DNA of 64,000 nt from Microbacterium limosum (GCF_036324365.1 NZ_CP137080.1:62001-126000); one strand, 5' to 3'; shown: positions 42,846 through 50,617, numbered from the stretch's first letter. Made by a program: numbers and translations. The notes: generated from the sequence alone by a model not told the origin.

Positions 42846-43913
42846 TCAGCGTGCGTCGACGAGTTCGGGGTTCTCCTCGTAGACCTCGTCGAGCAGGCTG
42901 AGGTCGAAGATGTCCTCGGCCGACACCTCGAATCCGGATCTCGCGAGGCTCGCGATCGTCTGCTGCTGCAGGTCCTCGGAGATCGTGAACAGCCCGTTTT
43001 CGATCGTCTCCTCCGAGACGACGAGGAGTTCGGCCTGCGCGGTCGCGCTCGCGATCGAAGTCTCGAGGGACAGGCCCAGGTCGGCGCCGTACTCCTCGAC
43101 GGCGAGCTCCGCGCCGATCGCGGGGTCGGCCACGGCGTCCCGCCAGCCGCGGATCTCGGCGACGAGGAACGCCTTCAGCCGCTCGCGATCGGAGGCGATC
43201 GTGTCGTCGGTGGCGGCGACGACGTGGCCGACGAAGGGCAGCCCGTTGTCGGCGAAGAGCAGGTCGGTCACTGCGATCCCCTGCACCTCGAGGGTGACGG
43301 ACTGGCTCGTGACGAACGCGATCAGGCCGTCGACCTCGCCCGTGACAAGGGGGGCGGGATCGTACTGCACCGGCACGATCTCGATCTCGCTCGCGTCGAT
43401 GCCGTTAGCGGAGAGGAAGGCGTCGAACACCGGGCGGTTGGAGTCCTGCACGCCGATCTTCTTGCCGATCATCTCCCCGGGCGTCGTGATGTTCGCGCCG
43501 TCGGTGAGGGAGGCGATCGTGAAGGGGTTCTTCTGGAACGTCGCGCCGACGACCTTGAGGGGCGCGCCCTCGTTGGCGACCGCGGCGCCGACCGAGAGAG
43601 CGTCGGTGAACGACACCTCGGCGGTGCCCGAGAGCAGCTCGGCGATGCCGCTCGAGGGTCCGGGGATGAGGTTGACCGACGAGAAACCGGCGTCCTCGTA
43701 GTAGCCCTCGGAATGGGCGATCAGCTCGCCCGACCACTCTTCGTTGAGGATCCAGCTCAGCTGAACGGACAGATCTCCGAGGTCGTCGCCGGCGACGGGC
43801 GAGCTATCGGTGGATGCGGCGCCGCCGGCGCACGCGGCGAGTCCGACGGAAGCGGCGATCAGCGCCGCGCCGACGGCGAGGCCGCGGGCGCGGCGCGGGA
43901 GGGCGAAGGACAT
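42846..43913 (-). CDS. Orphan ABC substrate-binding lipoprotein (paralogue of 28140-29210)
   Basis: 355 residues. Lipobox LAAC with Cys28, then [29 protein letters not shown] and [20 protein letters not shown], each closely matching the binding protein at 28140. No ATPase or permease accompanies it, so it probably feeds the transporter 12-15 kb away with a second ligand. It is first in the operon with the aminohydrolase and oxidative genes, and has its own nitrogen-type promoter. The ribosome site is a weak AGAAAGAG. Confidence 0.92.
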   Translation of the reverse strand: MSFALPRRARGLAVGAALIAASVGLAACAGGAASTDSSPVAGDDLGDLSVQLSWILNEEWSGELIAHSEGYYEDAGFSSVNLIPGPSSGIAELLSGTAEVSFTDALSVGAAVANEGAPLKVVGATFQKNPFTIASLTDGANITTPGEMIGKKIGVQDSNRPVFDAFLSANGIDASEIEIVPVQYDPAPLVTGEVDGLIAFVTSQSVTLEVQGIAVTDLLFADNGLPFVGHVVAATDDTIASDRERLKAFLVAEIRGWRDAVADPAIGAELAVEEYGADLGLSLETSIASATAQAELLVVSEETIENGLFTISEDLQQQTIASLARSGFEVSAEDIFDLSLLDEVYEENPELVDAR

Positions 43914-43941
43914 GTGATGCTCTTTCTCTCGGGTGCAGCCG

Positions 43942-43995
43942 ATAGTAGAGAGCAATCATTGATTGCACGTGGCAATCGTGTTTCCGCCGTGTTTC
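43942..43995 (-). promoter_or_regulatory. GlnR-like box array and -10 of the orphan-SBP operon
   Basis: On the minus strand: GAAAC (43995-43991)-N6-GAAAC (43984-43980)-N6-GCCAC (43973-43969)-N6-TCAAT (43962-43958), then 10 nt and TACTAT (43947-43942). The outer pair is strong and the inner pair weak, but all four 5-mers keep the 11-nt register and the same 10-nt distance to the -10 box as at 28012-28065. Confidence 0.55.
43952..43966. promoter_or_regulatory. Palindromic operator in the orphan-SBP promoter
   Basis: GCAATCA-T-TGATTGC is a perfect inverted repeat between the putative -35 and -10 regions; a further half-site GCAATC lies at 43972-43977. Its position implies repression, and the adjacent XRE-cupin gene is the natural candidate. 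Confidence 0.6.
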
Positions 43996-44008
43996 CCGTC
44001 CCGCTCCG

Positions 44009-44060
44009 CGCGGCTCAGGCGTCGGTCGCGTACGCGCGGCTCAGGCGTCGGTCGCGTACG
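44009..44060. repeat. 26-bp perfect tandem duplication at the end of the XRE-cupin gene
   Basis: Two identical 26-nt units (44009-44034 and 44035-44060). The second holds the last codons and TGA of the XRE gene; the first repeats them, including an extra TGA, just beyond. The protein is unchanged. It appears to be a recent slippage event. Confidence 0.8.
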
Positions 44061-44643
44061 CGAGGATGATGCGGATGGGGGACTCGCCGCGTGCGGTCCA
44101 GCGGTTGCGCAGCGCCCCGGGATAGGTCACGGCATCGCCCGGGCCGAGCTCCCAGGAGCCGCGTCCTTCGATGTCGACCGTGATCTCCCCGTCGACGACG
44201 TAGACGGTGACCTCGCCGTCCGATTCGTACCAGTCGCCCATGTACTGGCCGGGCTCGACCCGGTACTCCTGCATCGAGGCGGCGCCCGAGTGGACGACGC
44301 GCGTCGTGGCGGCGTTCTCGACCTCCGCGATCGGCACCCAGTGCGCCTGCTCGCGGCGGGAGACGTGGATCGGGTCGACCTCCGGCTCGGCGGGCAGGAG
44401 CGCGGACGGTGAGATGCCCAGCACCTTCGCGATCCGGTAGAGCGTGATGAGCGAGGGCATCGCGCCGCCGCTCTCGATCTGGCTCAGGAACGGCTGGCTG
44501 ATCTCCGCCGCCGACGCCAGGGCGCGCATCGAGAGCTTCTTGCGCGTGCGCGCCTCGCGGATCGCCCGCCCGAGCGACGCGCCGATGAGGGCGTCGGGCG
44601 GCGCGGACGGCCGCGCGGCGTCGGAAGGGGAGCGAGCGGGCAC
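44041..44643 (-). CDS. XRE family regulator with C-terminal cupin domain
   Basis: 200 residues. Helix-turn-helix about 24-80 (IREARTRKKLSMRALASAAE, SQPFLSQIESGGAMPSLITL) and cupin about 120-195 (VEPGQYMGDWYESDGEVTVYV, ELGPGDAVTYPGALRNRW). Start GTG 44643, 6 nt after a -10 box. It lies between the xanthine dehydrogenase genes and the orphan-SBP operon and probably binds the GCAATCA palindrome in the latter's promoter. It is distinct from the XRE-cupin protein at 32943. Confidence 0.92.
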   Translation of the reverse strand: MPARSPSDAARPSAPPDALIGASLGRAIREARTRKKLSMRALASAAEISQPFLSQIESGGAMPSLITLYRIAKVLGISPSALLPAEPEVDPIHVSRREQAHWVPIAEVENAATTRVVHSGAASMQEYRVEPGQYMGDWYESDGEVTVYVVDGEITVDIEGRGSWELGPGDAVTYPGALRNRWTARGESPIRIILAYATDA

Positions 44644-44655
44644 CGCACCACCCTA
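44644..44655 (-). promoter_or_regulatory. Leaderless promoter of the XRE-cupin gene
   Basis: TAGGGT (44650-44655, minus strand), 6 nt, GTG at 44643. No ribosome site is present. Confidence 0.55.
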
Positions 44656-44733
44656 GCGAGCACCCGGACCCGAGGCGGCGGCGATGCCCGCCGCCGGGCG
44701 CGCCCACCGCCGGAGGGTGGGGTCCGATCCGAC

Positions 44734-47508
44734 TCAGCGGGCCTGCGCCAGGCGCCACACCCGGTCTCGCGAGAACGGCTGCTCGAACGGCCGCGTGCCG
44801 AGGGCGCGGGCGATCGCGTTGCCGATCGCCGGTGCCACGGGGTTGTAGGGCGACTCGCTCATCGACTTGGCGCCGAACGGGCCGAGATCGTCGTTCGTGT
44901 CGGCGAAGTGGATCTCCGTCTCCGGGATGTCGGCCATCTGCGGAACCCGGTACAGGCGGAACTGCCCGTTGACGACGGCCCCGGCATCCGTCATGACCTC
45001 TTCGTACAGCGCGCTGCCCACGCCCTGTGCCACGCCGCCCTCGATCTGACCGCGGCATTGCGCGGGGTTCATCACGAACCCGGCATCCGCCGCGTGCACC
45101 TGCTGCAGGATGCGCACCGACCCCGTCTCGGGATCGACCGCAAGCCGCACGGCGTGCACGTTGAAGGCGAGGGAGCGGTGCTCGCCGAGCTCGCTGCCCA
45201 CCGCCGTCACGCCGCCGTGGGCGAGCTCGTCGGGGGATGCCGCGCCGACGAGCTCGGCGAAGCCCACCGTCCCCGACGGGGTCGCCACCCCGTCTGGAGT
45301 GAGGCGGCACTGCGCCGGCGGCACGGCTGTCACGCGAGCCGCGATCGCGACGAGGCGTTCGCGCAGCGCCAGGCAGGCGGCGTAGAGGGCCTTGCCGGCC
45401 ACGGTCGTGCCCGCCGAGGCGAACGCGCCGGTGTCGTGCTCGACCTCGTCGGTGTCGGCGTGGGCGAGGGTCAGCCGGGCGGAGTCCACACCGAAGACGG
45501 ATGCGGCGATCTGCCGCTGCACGGTCGTGGTGCCGTTGCCGAACTCGGCCGTTCCCGTGCGCAGGGCGTAGGTCCCGTCGGATCGGAGCGTCGCGCTCGT
45601 GTGCGAGATGTGGCCCCGGGGCGCCATCGTCGCGATCATCGAGGCCGCCATTCCCTCGCCGACGAGCCAGCCGTCGGGGGCCGTGGCGCCGTTGCCGCGC
45701 CGCAGGCCGTCCTGCGCGAGGTCGAGGCACTGATCGAGCCCGTAGCTGCCCCAGATCACCTCCTCCTCGATGACGCCGTCGGCGGTCCGCAGCCGGTCGG
45801 CCTCGGTCACGGCGTTGATGCGGCGCAGGTCGAACGGGTCGATGCCCAGACGCTCGGCGAGCATGTCCATCGCCGATTCCACCCCGAGCATGACCTGGCC
45901 GAGCCCGTATCCGCGGAACGCGCCGGAGGGCACGTTGTTGGTGTACACGGCCTCGGCGTCCACGCGCGAGACGGGCGTGCGGTAGATCGTCAGCGACTCG
46001 GCGCAGCCGTGGAACATGACGCCGATCGCGTGGTTGCCGTACGCGCCCGTGTCGCTGAGCACGTCGAGCTTGACGGCGGTGAGCCGGCCCGCGGCATCCG
46101 CCCCCAGTGTCACGCCGACCCGCATCGGGTGACGCACCGAGGCGCGCACGAACTGATCGGCGCGCGAGAACTCGTAGCCGACGGGCCGGCCGGTGCGCAG
46201 CACCGCGAGCGCGACGAGGTCTTCGGTGAAGATCTCCTGCTTGCCGCCGAACCCGCCGCCCACCCGAGGCGCGTAGACGCGCACCTTCTCCCGCGGGAAG
46301 TCGAGGATGCGGCACAGCTCGTCCCGGGTGAGGAAGGGCACCTGCGTGCTGGAGCGGATGACGAGGCGTCCGTCGTCGTCGAGCCACCCGACCGAGCCGT
46401 GGGTCTCGAGCTGCGCGTGGGAGACCCGCGATGTCTGCCACGTGCCCGAGACGGTGACCGCGCTCGCCGCGAGCGCCGCGTCGATGTCGCCGCCGTAGCC
46501 CGCGTGCAGGGCCGCGACCACGTTGCGGGAGGCTTCCGCGACGCGATCCTCCGGCGTGCGGTCGGGGTGCAGCAGCGGAGCGCCCGGTGCGCGTGCCTCG
46601 TCCGCGTCGAACACCGCGGGCAGAACCTCGTAGTCGATCCGGATGAGCCGGCAGGCCGCATCCGCGGCGGCGGCGGTCTCGGCGACGACGGCCGCGACCC
46701 GCTGACCGATGTGCCGCACGACGTCGTCGAGCATCCGGGTGTCGTCGGGGTCGTCGGTGCGATGCTCGTGGCGTCCGGTGGAGTAGCGCGTACGCGGGGC
46801 GTCCTCGTGGGTGAAGACGGCGACGACGCCCGGCACGGCGAGAGCGGCGGCCGTGTCGATCGAGCGGATGCGCGCGTGGGCGTGCGGCGATCCGACGACG
46901 CGCAGCACGAGGGTGCCCGGAGGCACCTCGTCGAACGTGTAGGGCTCGAGGCCCTGCACCACCCGGCGCGCGGCCTCGGGGGACACCGATGCGCCGACGC
47001 CAGAGCCCGTGACGGCGGGCGGGTGCGCGCACGCGTGCTCGGGGGCGCAGCCCGCGGCATCCGCGCGGCGACCGGTCTCCCGCACGGCGCCCATGATGGC
47101 CTCGCGGATCGGGCGGTAGCCGGTGCAGCGGCAGAGGCTGCCCTTCATGCGGCGGTCGAGGTCGGGCAGGTCGTCGGCGCCCAGCGTCGATGCCGTGACG
47201 CTCATCCCCGGCGTGCAGAAGCCGCACTGGAAGCCGAAGCTCTCGATGAGGGCGTCCTGCACCGGGTGCAGTTCGCCTTCCGGTGCCAGGCCCGCGGCGG
47301 TCGTGACGTGCCTGCCCTCCACTCGGGGGGCCGGGATGATGCAGGAGTGCACGGGCTCGCCGTCCAGCAGCACGGCGCAGGCGCCGCAGTCGCCCGAGTC
47401 GCACCCCTTCTTCACCTGGGTGCGCCCCGTCTCCCGCAGAAGCGTGCGCAGGCACTGGCCCGGTCGCGGCTGCGCCTCGACGGCCTCGCCGTCCACTTCG
47501 AATCTCAT
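44734..47508 (-). CDS. Xanthine dehydrogenase, fused 2Fe-2S and molybdopterin subunit
   Basis: 924 residues. Residues 1-160 carry two 2Fe-2S clusters: Cys36, 41, 44 and 56 (KKGCDSGDCGACAV), then GFQCGFCTPGM and SLCRCTGYRP. A linker leads to the Mo-bis-binding domain (about 190-920) with VGGGFGGKQEIF, GAFRGYGLGQ and the catalytic Glu in FGAKSMSESPYNP. It oxidises hypoxanthine/xanthine to urate, or a related heterocycle. The order 2Fe-2S then Mo in one chain with a separate FAD subunit recalls Mop-type aldehyde oxidoreductase plus an added FAD protein. Context favours xanthine. The ATG overlaps the FAD-subunit stop. Confidence 0.9.
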   Translation of the reverse strand: MRFEVDGEAVEAQPRPGQCLRTLLRETGRTQVKKGCDSGDCGACAVLLDGEPVHSCIIPAPRVEGRHVTTAAGLAPEGELHPVQDALIESFGFQCGFCTPGMSVTASTLGADDLPDLDRRMKGSLCRCTGYRPIREAIMGAVRETGRRADAAGCAPEHACAHPPAVTGSGVGASVSPEAARRVVQGLEPYTFDEVPPGTLVLRVVGSPHAHARIRSIDTAAALAVPGVVAVFTHEDAPRTRYSTGRHEHRTDDPDDTRMLDDVVRHIGQRVAAVVAETAAAADAACRLIRIDYEVLPAVFDADEARAPGAPLLHPDRTPEDRVAEASRNVVAALHAGYGGDIDAALAASAVTVSGTWQTSRVSHAQLETHGSVGWLDDDGRLVIRSSTQVPFLTRDELCRILDFPREKVRVYAPRVGGGFGGKQEIFTEDLVALAVLRTGRPVGYEFSRADQFVRASVRHPMRVGVTLGADAAGRLTAVKLDVLSDTGAYGNHAIGVMFHGCAESLTIYRTPVSRVDAEAVYTNNVPSGAFRGYGLGQVMLGVESAMDMLAERLGIDPFDLRRINAVTEADRLRTADGVIEEEVIWGSYGLDQCLDLAQDGLRRGNGATAPDGWLVGEGMAASMIATMAPRGHISHTSATLRSDGTYALRTGTAEFGNGTTTVQRQIAASVFGVDSARLTLAHADTDEVEHDTGAFASAGTTVAGKALYAACLALRERLVAIAARVTAVPPAQCRLTPDGVATPSGTVGFAELVGAASPDELAHGGVTAVGSELGEHRSLAFNVHAVRLAVDPETGSVRILQQVHAADAGFVMNPAQCRGQIEGGVAQGVGSALYEEVMTDAGAVVNGQFRLYRVPQMADIPETEIHFADTNDDLGPFGAKSMSESPYNPVAPAIGNAIARALGTRPFEQPFSRDRVWRLAQAR

Positions 47509-48344
47509 GCGCGGACCTCCCCGTCGGCGAGCTCGCGTCGCGCCCGTTCGGCGAGCACGATCGCCACCCCTCGGCGCCAGTCGGCGCTGCCGAGGGCGTC
47601 GGTGTAGTACCCGGATGCCGCCGCGATGTCGTCGGCGAGCTCCTGCGCGGACGGGATGCCGCGGTAGCGGAACACCGTGGGCCGCTGCGTCGCCGCGGTG
47701 ATCCCGAACACCGTCCCGCCGTCGGCGTCGAGTCGGCCGGTCGTCACGGCTCCCGAGCGGCCCAGTTCGGCGAGGGCGATCTTGTGCAGGACGAGGCGGC
47801 CCCGCAGCGTCGCCGCCGGGACGTCGATGCGGCGCAGCACCTCTCCGGGCGCGAGGCCGTTCTCGCCGTTGCCCGTGACGAGGTCTGCGACGAGGGTCCG
47901 GCGTTCTCCGCCGTCCGGCGACCAGATCAGCGCGGTGGCGTCGAGGCCCGCCGCGAGCGAGACCATCGCGCCGGCCGCGAAGGAGCGGCAGATGTTGCCG
48001 CCCACCGTCGCGGTGTTCCAGATCTTGAACGACGCCAGCAGCGCGTTCGCCGCGTCGGGGAAGGCCGCGGTGGCGGCCCACTCGGCGGGCGGCGTCACGT
48101 GATGGCGCCCCTGCGCGAAGGCGACGAGCGTCGCGATCGTGCACGTCGCGCCGATCTGCAGGCCCTCGGGGGTGACGACGAGGTCCTCCCAGCCCATCGT
48201 GGTCAGGTCCACGAGACCGGTGACCCGGGGCTGCGGCTCGCCGTAGAGCCAGGTGCCGCCGCCGAGGAGGGTCTCGCCCGCCGCCAGCGCGAGGTCCTCC
48301 CGCCTCCGCGCGCTGCGGAAGGACGTCACGGAGGTGAGGTCCAC
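47505..48344 (-). CDS. Xanthine dehydrogenase FAD-binding subunit
   Basis: 279 residues, CO-dehydrogenase flavoprotein type. FAD contacts are LLGGGTWLYGE near residue 27 and TVGGNICRSFAAGAM near 113. It passes electrons from the 2Fe-2S clusters to NAD+. Start GTG 48344 (VDLTSVTSF) with GGGAG upstream. It heads the two-gene xdh operon. XdhC and a MocA-like protein needed to mature the Mo cofactor lie 1.1 kb further on. Confidence 0.9.
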   Translation of the reverse strand: MDLTSVTSFRSARRREDLALAAGETLLGGGTWLYGEPQPRVTGLVDLTTMGWEDLVVTPEGLQIGATCTIATLVAFAQGRHHVTPPAEWAATAAFPDAANALLASFKIWNTATVGGNICRSFAAGAMVSLAAGLDATALIWSPDGGERRTLVADLVTGNGENGLAPGEVLRRIDVPAATLRGRLVLHKIALAELGRSGAVTTGRLDADGGTVFGITAATQRPTVFRYRGIPSAQELADDIAAASGYYTDALGSADWRRGVAIVLAERARRELADGEVRA

Positions 48345-48404
48345 GATTTCTCCCGAGCGGTCGAGTTGTTGATGAGGCGAACACCCCGAGTGAAGCAGGC
48401 GTGC

Positions 48405-48420
48405 ATTTCGCCCGTGTTTC
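48405..48420 (-). promoter_or_regulatory. Weak GlnR-like box upstream of the xdh operon
   Basis: GAAAC (48420-48416)-N6-GAAAT (48409-48405) on the minus strand. Ten nt further is TTCACT (48394-48389), one mismatch from TAnnnT. The layout mirrors the other island promoters but with weaker matches. Confidence 0.35.
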
Positions 48421-48431
48421 CTGTCGGCCGT

Positions 48432-48575
48432 ATGTCGGGGACGGGCTTGATGCTCGCCGCGGCGGTCGTGCTCGCCCTCGCGGCGCCGGGACGGGGCCGG
48501 GCCGCTCTCGCCCAGGGCCTGTTCCCGCTTCTCGCCATAGCCCTGACGATCGCGGGTGCCCTGCTGCTGTCTTGA
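48432..48575 (+). CDS. Possible small membrane protein
   Basis: 47 residues (MSGTGLMLAAAVVLALAAPG, then a second hydrophobic stretch LFPLLAIALTIAGALLLS): two potential membrane helices joined by a basic turn. Third-position GC is as high as in real genes. No ribosome site or clear promoter precedes it, and it lies opposite to both neighbours in the 238-nt xdh/phosphorylase gap. It could be a chance frame. Confidence 0.35.
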   Translation: MSGTGLMLAAAVVLALAAPGRGRAALAQGLFPLLAIALTIAGALLLS

Positions 48576-48582
48576 GGGCCGT

Positions 48583-49368
48583 TCAGAGATCCAGCTCGAC
48601 CGCGGTCTCGAGCGCGGCCTCGATGGAGCGCATCCATCCCTCCTTCAGCGCCGCCTTCATGTCGTCGTACAGGGAGGCGCCGTCGACGAGGTTGCTCGAG
48701 CACGCGCACACCATGCCCGCTCGCAGGCCCCGCAGGCGCGCGACGATGTACAGCGCCGAGGCCTCCATCTCCACGTTGAGGATCCCCATGCGGTTGAGCT
48801 GCCCGATCCACTCCGGGGTCTCGGCGTAGAAGGCGTCGTCGCTCGCGCTGATGCCGCGGAAGGAATGCGTCCCGGATGCCGCGGCGATCCTGTCGGCGTG
48901 GCGACCGAGCGCGGCGGTGAGCTCGAGGTCGGGCACCGCCGGGAAGCCCTTGGGCAGATAGGCGTCCGTCGTGCCGTCGTTGCGGAAGCTGCCCTCGCTC
49001 ACGAGCAGGTCGCCCGGCGCGATGCCCGGCTGCAGGCCCGCCGAGCTGCCGACGCGGATGAACGACGTCACTCCCACGCGGGCGAGTTCCTCGACGGCGA
49101 TCGCCGTGGAGGGGCATCCCATGCCGGTCGAGGTCGCCGTGATGTGACGCCCCTTGTACCAGCCCGTCATGGTGCGATGCTCGCGGTTGTGGGCGACCTC
49201 GCGCACATCGGTCAGGAACTCCGCGACGAACGGCACGCGGAACGGATCGCCCGGCAGAAGCGCCACCGACGAGACCTCGCCGGGCGCGATCCCGATGTGG
49301 TACTGGCGGGCGTCGACGCCCGCCTGGGACTTGTCGACGGGTGCGGGTGCGGGTGCGGGTGCGGACAT
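48583..49368 (-). CDS. Nucleoside phosphorylase (uridine/purine nucleoside phosphorylase family)
   Basis: 261 residues, PNP/UDP-family. LLPGDPFRVPFVAEF binds phosphate, STGMGCPSTAIAVEEL and IRVGSSAGLQPGI shape the pocket, and NVEMEASALYIVA holds the ribose-binding Met-Glu. It cleaves nucleosides to base and ribose-1-phosphate, feeding bases to the xdh and deaminase enzymes. Udp and DeoD types cannot be separated safely, though the ends resemble Udp. The N-terminus is an Ala-Pro repeat coded by a hexanucleotide repeat. A GGAGGT ribosome site precedes the ATG. Confidence 0.9.
   Translation of the reverse strand: MSAPAPAPAPVDKSQAGVDARQYHIGIAPGEVSSVALLPGDPFRVPFVAEFLTDVREVAHNREHRTMTGWYKGRHITATSTGMGCPSTAIAVEELARVGVTSFIRVGSSAGLQPGIAPGDLLVSEGSFRNDGTTDAYLPKGFPAVPDLELTAALGRHADRIAAASGTHSFRGISASDDAFYAETPEWIGQLNRMGILNVEMEASALYIVARLRGLRAGMVCACSSNLVDGASLYDDMKAALKEGWMRSIEAALETAVELDL
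49339..49362. repeat. Hexanucleotide tandem repeat (GGGTGC x4)
   Basis: Four perfect units encode the Ala-Pro repeats just after the start of the phosphorylase. Units are in-frame, so changes in number would alter the N-terminal tail only. Confidence 0.7.
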
Positions 49369-49467
49369 GAGGACCTCCGGGATGCTGTGACGAACGATGT
49401 CGCGACAGTCCCCGCCCTGAGCCGCCCGGCTCGTCGCTCCACCGCGAGCGGCGGGAGGTCATGGTTG

Positions 49468-50568
49468 TTAGGACACGCAGTGCGGGAGCGTAGCACGGTC
49501 GCCCGCGGCATCCGGGGCGTGGGAGTGGATCGGCCCGGAGAGCTCGTGCAGTGGGCGCGCCGTCGCGCCGTGGCGCACCGCCTGGATCTCGGCGAGCGCC
49601 GCGATCGCCGCTTCCTCGGGACTCGATCCGCCGAGGTCGAGCCCGAGCGGCGAGTGGATGCGGGCGAGATCGTCGAGCCCCACACCCCGCTCGCTCAGAA
49701 GCTCGCGACGCCGCGCGACCGTGCTGCGGGCGCCCATCGCGCCGACGAATCCGACATTCATGCCCAGAGCGGCATGAATCGCGGGGACGTCCAGTCGTTC
49801 GTCGTGGGTGAGGACGCACACCGCGGTGCGCATGTCGGTCGCACCCGGCTCGGCCGCCTGCGCGCGCAGGTACTCCGCGGGGTCGGCGACGACGAGGGTG
49901 GCGGCGCCGGGGAAGCGCTCGGGGGTGACGAGCAGCTCCCAGGGGTCGCAGACGGTGACCGCGAACCCCGCGGCCGCGCCGATGCGGCAGAGCGCCGCCG
50001 CGTGTTCGCCCGCGCCGGCGATGATCAGGCGCGGGCGGGGGGCGTGGCAGAGCACGAGGAGGGCGTCGCCGTCGGCGTCGATGCAGCGGGTCTCGCCCAG
50101 CAGGCGGGCCGCGTCGAGCTCCGCATGCACCGCCGCGCTCGCGAGCGGCGCCGCGGTGTCGAGGATCCTCCCCGCGCTGGGCCCCGTGAGGGGGAGCAGC
50201 ACGCTCACGCGCTCGTCGTGCACGGCGCTGCGCAGCGCCCGCAGGGCCACGGCGTCCGTCGTGCGCACGAGATACGCGATCACCTCGACGGTCCCGCCGC
50301 AGGCGAGACCAGCCGCGTAGGCCTGCTCGTCGCTGAAGCCGAAGCGCGCCGTCCGGGCGCGCCCGTCGGAGCGCACCTCGTGGGCGAGGGCGATCGCGTC
50401 GGACTCCACGCACCCGCCCGAGATCGACCCGATCAGCTCGCGCGTCGCCGTCACGGCCATCGAGGCTCCGACCCCCCGCGGTGCGCTCCGGGCGACGCGC
50501 GTCACGGTTACGACGACGGCGTCGCCGGAGGGGAGGGATGCCAGCAGGCCGTCCGCGATGTCGAGCAT
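49468..50568 (-). CDS. XdhC/CoxI family molybdoenzyme maturation protein
   Basis: 366 residues. XdhC proteins bind Mo cofactor, help add the terminal sulfido ligand, and insert it into xanthine dehydrogenase. The N-terminal half has SAPRGVGASMAVT and GSISGGCVESD; the C-terminal Rossmann half starts LIIAGAGEHAAALC and ends with VGFVGAMGARS and IHSPLGLDLGGSSPEEAAIA. It is the expected helper of the xdh operon 1.1 kb away. It diverges from the MocA-like gene. Confidence 0.92.
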   Translation of the reverse strand: MLDIADGLLASLPSGDAVVVTVTRVARSAPRGVGASMAVTATRELIGSISGGCVESDAIALAHEVRSDGRARTARFGFSDEQAYAAGLACGGTVEVIAYLVRTTDAVALRALRSAVHDERVSVLLPLTGPSAGRILDTAAPLASAAVHAELDAARLLGETRCIDADGDALLVLCHAPRPRLIIAGAGEHAAALCRIGAAAGFAVTVCDPWELLVTPERFPGAATLVVADPAEYLRAQAAEPGATDMRTAVCVLTHDERLDVPAIHAALGMNVGFVGAMGARSTVARRRELLSERGVGLDDLARIHSPLGLDLGGSSPEEAAIAALAEIQAVRHGATARPLHELSGPIHSHAPDAAGDRATLPHCVS

Positions 50569-50617
50569 GGGTTCACGCTAACCCGCCCCTGTTACGGGCG
50601 CGCTACGCTGGCGCACC
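50569..50617. promoter_or_regulatory. Divergent xdhC/mocA-like leaderless promoters
   Basis: Minus strand: TAGCGT (50575-50580), 6 nt, ATG 50568. Plus strand: TACGCT (50604-50609), 8 nt, ATG 50618. The two -10 boxes are only 23 nt apart, so the promoters must overlap and could compete. Confidence 0.5.

Noticed and set aside
44015..47455. Open frame of more than 1000 codons overlapping the xanthine dehydrogenase gene
   Set aside because: It is rich in Arg, Gly and His and matches no family, whereas the other frame has complete 2Fe-2S and Mo-binding motifs.
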